31,157 bases of DNA from Monoraphidium neglectum. Taxonomy: Eukaryota; Chlorophyta; Chlorophyceae; Sphaeropleales; Selenastraceae. The stretch is from positions 1-31,157 of the forward strand of contig NW_014013321.1 in the NCBI RefSeq assembly GCF_000611645.1, in the 5' to 3' direction. Under the pieces are notes generated by a model. That model ran no database searches. It was given only the letters and a program-made list of their open reading frames with translations, and had not been told where the DNA came from. Shown here one piece after another: positions 24,201-30,200 of this stretch (position 1 is its first letter; the number at the start of each line of letters is the position of its first letter). The position numbers and the translations under genes were made by a program.

Positions 24201-27200
24201 GTTGAGCGTGTGACTCTGACCCCAACCTTGCACGACATTCGGTCCTAACCACTGCCTGCAAGATGGTTCACATCTCAAGCCCTCGCGCACCATACCCCTT
24301 GTGCCCGCCTCTCACCAGGGCGCGTGCCAGTGCGCTACTCCCTGTCGCGCCAGCCGCCTGCGGCCAGCTACGCATGGCGTGCCGCTGCAGCCACCCCGCC
24401 CCCGCCCCTGGCCGACGCGGTGCCCGCCGGCGCCTGCGGCGCCCTCGAGCTACGCATTGGCGCCGAGGACGCCGGCCTCTCCCGCTGCCTGCTCGCCGTG
24501 GAGGGCGGCGACAGCCTGCCCTTCCTCCTCGACGTGCTCTGCGGGGCGCCCGTGTGGAGGGCCGAGGCTGTGCGCTTCCATGTTGACATGACCAAGCCAG
24601 AGACCTTCCTGGAGCGCCACTTCTACGCCTCTGGCGTGTTCTCAGGCGCCGTCGCGGAGCTGCGTGTCAGCAACCCGGGCAGCCTGCCCCTCGAGCTGCA
24701 GCTGGCCCCACCGGAGCAGCAGGACAGCGGCCGCCGTTTCAGCATGGCAGCCCCGGGGCCCGCGCCAGTGGCAGGCGGCCCCCCTGCCGCGGCGTTCGGA
24801 GCAGCGACAGATCGGGGGACGGCGTACAAAGGAGAGATCCCCCTCGTGTCACCGGAGGCCGGCGCATCGCAGCCGGCCTCCGTGCGTGTGACGGTCCCTG
24901 CGGGTGACACTGCCACGCTTATGCTGCGGCACGTGCCAGCCGAGCTGACGCCGGGCGAGATCAAGTCCTTTGGCTGCTGGCTGAGCACCAACATTGCGGC
25001 GCAGCAGCTGGTGCGCGCGACGTGCGAGCTGCGTTGCAGCGGGCCGCAGCTGCGGGTCAAGGCAGCAGCGCTGAAGCTGCCGCCCGTGGCGCCGGGCGCC
25101 GACAGGCGGCGCCTGGAGGGCGCGCCACTGGTGCTGCAGAACAGGGGCGGCACGGCCGCGCGCGTCACCGTTGCGCATGACGCCACGTTTGGGCCTGTCG
25201 GAGAGGTGCAGCTGCAGCTGCTGCGCCGGCTCGAAGGGACGCCCGTCGGCGGCGGCGAGCTGCAGCAGCTGGTCGTGCCGCCTCATGGGGAGCTGGCGCT
25301 GCTGGCTGCGGTGACGGCGGGCCCACTGGCCGCGGCGGCCACATACACGGGCGCGGTGCAGCTCATTTGCAGCAACCAGCTCGACACTCTCGGCCAGCCG
25401 GTGGCGCTGGAGGTGCCGCTGACTCTGCAGGTCAGCCTGAAGAGCGAGCAGAAACAGAAGCAGGGGCAGGGGCAGAAGGGCAACGTGCAGCCAGGGCAGC
25501 ATACAAGCAGCCACCAGCAGCTGCCAGCGCGCTTCGACCCGCGCGCCATGGGGCGCGTCCAGACGCGGCTGCTGCAGGCTGCGGCGGCAGCGCCGGAGGG
25601 CGGGGACGCCATGCGTGCCGCACTCCCCCTGGCCGCAATCGCAGCAGCTGCGGCGGTCTGCCGCGGCGGCGACGCAACGGCAGAGCAGTTGGATGCCATC
25701 GCACGGCAGCCAACAAGCAAACAGCAACTGGCAGCGGCGCTTGCACTGGCCGCTGGCTCAGACGCCACCAGCGCGGCCCAGATCGCCAAGAAAGGCGAGG
25801 CGCCGCATCGGCCAGAGCTGCAATCGGCCATGCAGGAGCTGCAGCCGCCCGCAGCGGGCGCCGCCGCGGCTGCGGCCGGGCCTGAGGATGTCGGCGATAC
25901 CGAGCTGGTGGCGAGCCTGGCGACGGGCCTGGTCAAGCCAGACGCGGCACAGCCTGTTTTCGCTGCGCTTGCCAGAGGGGCGCGCAGCAGCGGCGGCATC
26001 AACGAGGATCTGATTGCGGCGGCGGTGGAGGTGCAGGAGGCGTTGGGGCCGGATCAAGCGGCGGCATTCATGGCGCTCATCAAGCGCATCACGGGTGCAG
26101 GCGGCGGCGACGCTCGTGGCGATGGGGCAGCCGCCCAAGAGAAGGGCGACGCCGCGCGGCTGCTTTCGGCGTCGCGCGGCGCGGGCGGCGCGGCGCCGCG
26201 CCTGGCTGAGCTGGCCGATCTGCTGGGAGCGATCGAGTGGCGGGATGCTGCGGGCTGGGCGGGGGCGCTCAACCTCATGGCCTGCGCCAGCGGCCCGGCG
26301 GCCGCCTCGCATGCCAGGTGGGATGCTGCGCTGCAGCTGCTCATCGGCGACTCAGCACTCGAGAAGCTGCGCCGGCTGGCAGGTGTGGCAAGCTACGATG
26401 GCGGCGGCCGCGGCGGTGAAGATGGCGGAGGTGGCGGCTTCGTCGGCGCTGCGGCAGGCGTGGCAGCAGGGGATGCAGAGGTACTGGGTGAAGCTGGTGA
26501 TGGCACAGGCCTGACTGGCCCGCTGGCCGTCCCCCTCGCGGCCGCACAGCCCACAAAGCTGCTGAAGCGAGCCGTCAACAGCCTGTCAGCAGTGGAAGAC
26601 GCCGCGGCGCGCGGCGACGAGGCCGCGGCCGTGCTTGGTGCGGTCCGGGTGCTGCGGGTGCTGGGCCTGCCGACCCCCGTTTTTTCAACTCTCAAAGCCG
26701 TGGTGGTTGCCAGCGACGCGGCGGCGCGCCTTGAGGCGGCGGTCGGCCTTGCAAGCGCCGTGCTGCGCAGCTCAACACTCAACCCGGACGACAGCAGCGC
26801 CCTCACGCCGCAGCTGAAGCTGCTGCGACTGGCGGCGCTCGCCAAGTCCCCGGCGTTCAAGGCGTGGCACGCCCCAGGCGCGGGCGCGGACGCAGGCGTG
26901 GCCAATGAGGAGGCGCTGCGCGTAGAGATGCGCCTGCGGTTGGGCGCCGCGGCGGTCACCGACGCGTCTGTCCGGGCAGCGGCGCGGCTCTTCAGCTGCG
27001 CCCATGCGGTTGGAAATGGCAGGGACGACGTAGAACTCTGCAGGCTGGCCGCCCAGGCGGTGGCGGCGCAGCTGCAGCTGCCGGAGGCCCGGTCCTCGGC
27101 GCTTCGCGACCAGATCGGCGTGCTGCTGCAGGCGCTGGCGGCGGCGCAGGGTGCGACCGGGGCTGGGCGTGTTGTCTGGGACGAGGCGGCGCGCGCGGCG

Positions 27201-30200
27201 GCGCGGCTGATGGGGCTGGATGGCGCGCAGCAGGCCGTCGTGGCCGCCGGCCGCGACTACCTTACATCACCCTGCCAGGTGCGTCCCATGATCAAGCGGT
27301 TGTGCTGCGGAGCAACGACCACCATTTTGGCAGCGCTTTGCTGGGCTTGCGCTGTGCTGCGCTGTGCTGTCCTGTGCTGCGCTGCGCTGTGCTGTGCTGT
27401 GCTGTGCTGTGCTGTGCTGTGCTGTGCTGTGCTGTGCTGTGCTGTGCTGTGCTGTGCTGTGATATTGTGTCTTGTCTGGGCAGGTTTTGCGTGTATATGC
27501 GTGACCTGCTTAGAATGTTTGGTCAATACTTTGGCCTTCCCTCACTGACAAAGAATTTGCCAAACTATTTTTACTTCTTCCTGCATCAGGACACGGCAAT
27601 CGAGGCCGTCGCAGCCATGGCAGCAGCACTTGGCAGCGATGACGCCGCGGCGCGCCTGCGCGCGCTGCCTGTCGCCCTCGGCCGCGCTCGCAAGCTGCAG
27701 CAAAGCGGGGCGGCAGACGCGCCGCTGGTGAGCGCAGCGATGGAGCTGCTGCCACTTGTCATCGATGAGCGCAGCGCGGCCGCAGCGCAGGGAAGCCTGG
27801 CGCGCCTGCTGGAGCTCGCAGCAGAGGAGGCCGCCACAGTAAGCGCCTCGAGCGCGCTGAAGCGGCTGCGGGGTGGCATGTCTTCGACCAGCGTGCCTGG
27901 GGGCGTGCTGACGGCGCTCCAGGCGGCGGAGGAGGTTGGCAGATTGCTGGAGGCCGTTAGCGGCGGCCTGGCGGCAGCGTCGGATTGTGCGGACGCAGCA
28001 AAGCGCCTTGGCGAGCTGGCGGCGCTTGAGGCGCTGCTGGCCAAGCACGGGTCCAGCAGCAGCGGCGGCACAGACCGCGCCTCTGCAGCCCTGCTCGCCG
28101 CAGAAACGCGGTTTGCCGCGGCGTTGCACCTGATGCCTGTGCCAGCCTGCGTGCAGCACATGGCACCGCTCGTGCACGTTGAGGTGCTGGCCAGCAGCAT
28201 CCGGCTCGCCTGCACGGCGGCGTCAGTGGCGGCAGCAGAAGCGGGGAGCCTGCACAACTCTCCTGCCGCAGCTGCCGCCACGCCTGTGGGCGCCGGCGGC
28301 CAAAGCGCTGCAGAGTTGGCGGGAAGTGACGGGTCTGCCGGCGGCGCCGAAGGCGGTGCTGCTGGCGTGGCCGCCTCGGAGGGCATGAGGCGTGCCCCAG
28401 CAGGAGAGGCAGAGACCGCACAGGCGACTGGCAGCGGCGGCGAGGGGAGCAGTGGCACGTCCTGTTCCGCACCTGCCAGCGGCAAGAGCAGTGTTGACAG
28501 CAGCGCTGAGGGGCGGGGGCTCTCGCAGGCGGCAGCAGGCGCCGGCAACAACGGCAGCAGCGGAGCGCCTTCACAAACGCCAACGAGCGGCGCTGGTGGC
28601 GGCGGTGCCACCAGTGACAAGCTGCCGTCGGGCGCGCAAGACGCCGCCGCCACGCAGCCGGCAGCACCGGCGTCCAGCGCTGCAGACGGCAGCTCGTTCG
28701 GTGAAAGCTTTGATGCTGGCGACCTTGCGGCTGCCAGCGGCGGTGGCAGCAGCACTAGTCTGTCACCTCAGGGCAGCAGTGCTGCTGTGGGGCTGAGCAG
28801 CGAAGCCAGCGGATCCTCAGAAGTTGCCCACGCGGGCGCAGCCGGGAGCCAGCCCGGCACAGGCATGGCAGCCGAGAACGCAGGCACCCTCCAGCGGAAG
28901 CGGCCAGCCCAAAACGCCAGCTATGCAGCAGGATCGGACCAGGCTGACAGCGGTCGCCCGAGCCACCAGCAGCTTAGCACGCCCCTCAATGGCAGCGCAG
29001 GTGCTGCTTACAGGGCTCAACCGCAGCAGGCCGCAAGTGGCAGCAAGGCGGGACCTGCGGCAGCAGCGGGCTGTGCAGCAGCGGCGGCGCAACAGGCGGG
29101 TGACTCCTCAGCTGACAGCCAGGCGGCTGCCGATGTCACCCCGCCGACGGCGGCTAGCGGTGCCTCCAGCAGCACCACCGCGCGGTCGGGCAGCTTGCGT
29201 GGAGGTGCGGATAGGGGCGCTGGGACGCAAACGGCAAAAGCGGGCAATGCACAAAAAGGGGACAGCACAGGATTTGCTGCGGCGGGACTCAAGGGTCAGA
29301 ACAGACATGGTCGCGCAACAGGTGGGGAGAAGCTGGCAGACAGCACCATCGACAACTCTCCGTCATCAAGCATGCTCATGAGCAGCAGCAGCAGGAGCAG
29401 CAGCAGCAGCCGCGGCGGCGGCAGCGGCAGCAACAGCAGCGGCAGCACCAGCAGCAGCACCAGCGGCAGCACCGGCAGCAGCGGCAGCGCCAGAGGCAGT
29501 GGCGTTGGCGGTGATGATGCCAGCAACGGAGAGGGCGACGGCGACGGCGGCGGCGACAGCTGCAGTGATGTCAGCAACAGCAAGGGTGGAGGCGACGAGC
29601 TGCGGGGCTGCACTCCAGGGAGCCCCGCAATGATCAGCAAGCAGGGTCAGCTAGCTGCGCAGCCCGACGGCGGCAGCAGCAGCAGCGGAAGCAGCAGCGG
29701 TGGTGAAGTCATGAGTGGAAGCTCACCACAGCAAAGGGGAAAGGCTGATGCAAGCGGCAGCCAGCACGCCAGCAGCAGCCGTCCTGGTGGGACCAGCGCG
29801 GGGAAGGCGAGTCCAAGCGGCAGAGGCGGCAGCACCAGAGGTGCTGGTGTAGGTGCCCACAGAGGCTCAGGCGGCAGCAGGGGCAGCAGCACTGAAGGGG
29901 ACGATGCCTCTGGGGGCGAGGGGCGCGACGAAGGCGCTAGCTCAGGCGGCGGTGGTGGCGACAGTGACTTCAAAAGCAGCGGAGCTGGCCCAGCCAGGGC
30001 CAGCACAACAGGCAGGCCGGCAGCTAAGGGCGCAGCAGGTCGACAAGCGAGGAGCAGGCCAGGCGCCCAGGGTGGTGCTGGCAAGGCGGGCCGCCAGGCT
30101 GTTGCACCGGGCGACGACGGCAACAGCGGCGGCACCGACCGCGGCGCCGGCGGCGCCGCCGGGCAGGGGAGCTCCTCGGGGAGCACAACGAGCAGCGCGG

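Noticed and set aside
27279..27546. Coding extension of exon 23 through the pentamer repeat
   Set aside because: It gives a Cys-Ala-Val-Leu repeat and then a stop. The GTGCGT donor at 27279 and the CATCAG acceptor at 27589 join exons in frame instead.
28681..28730. Possible MIDAS (DxSxS) motif in DGSSFGESFD
   Set aside because: The spacing does not fit DxSxS, the surroundings are low complexity, and there is no hydrophobic strand before it.
27586..28755. 389-residue open frame on the minus strand
   Set aside because: Overlaps exon 24 almost exactly at its start, and the encoded Ala/Pro/Ser sequence matches no family I know.
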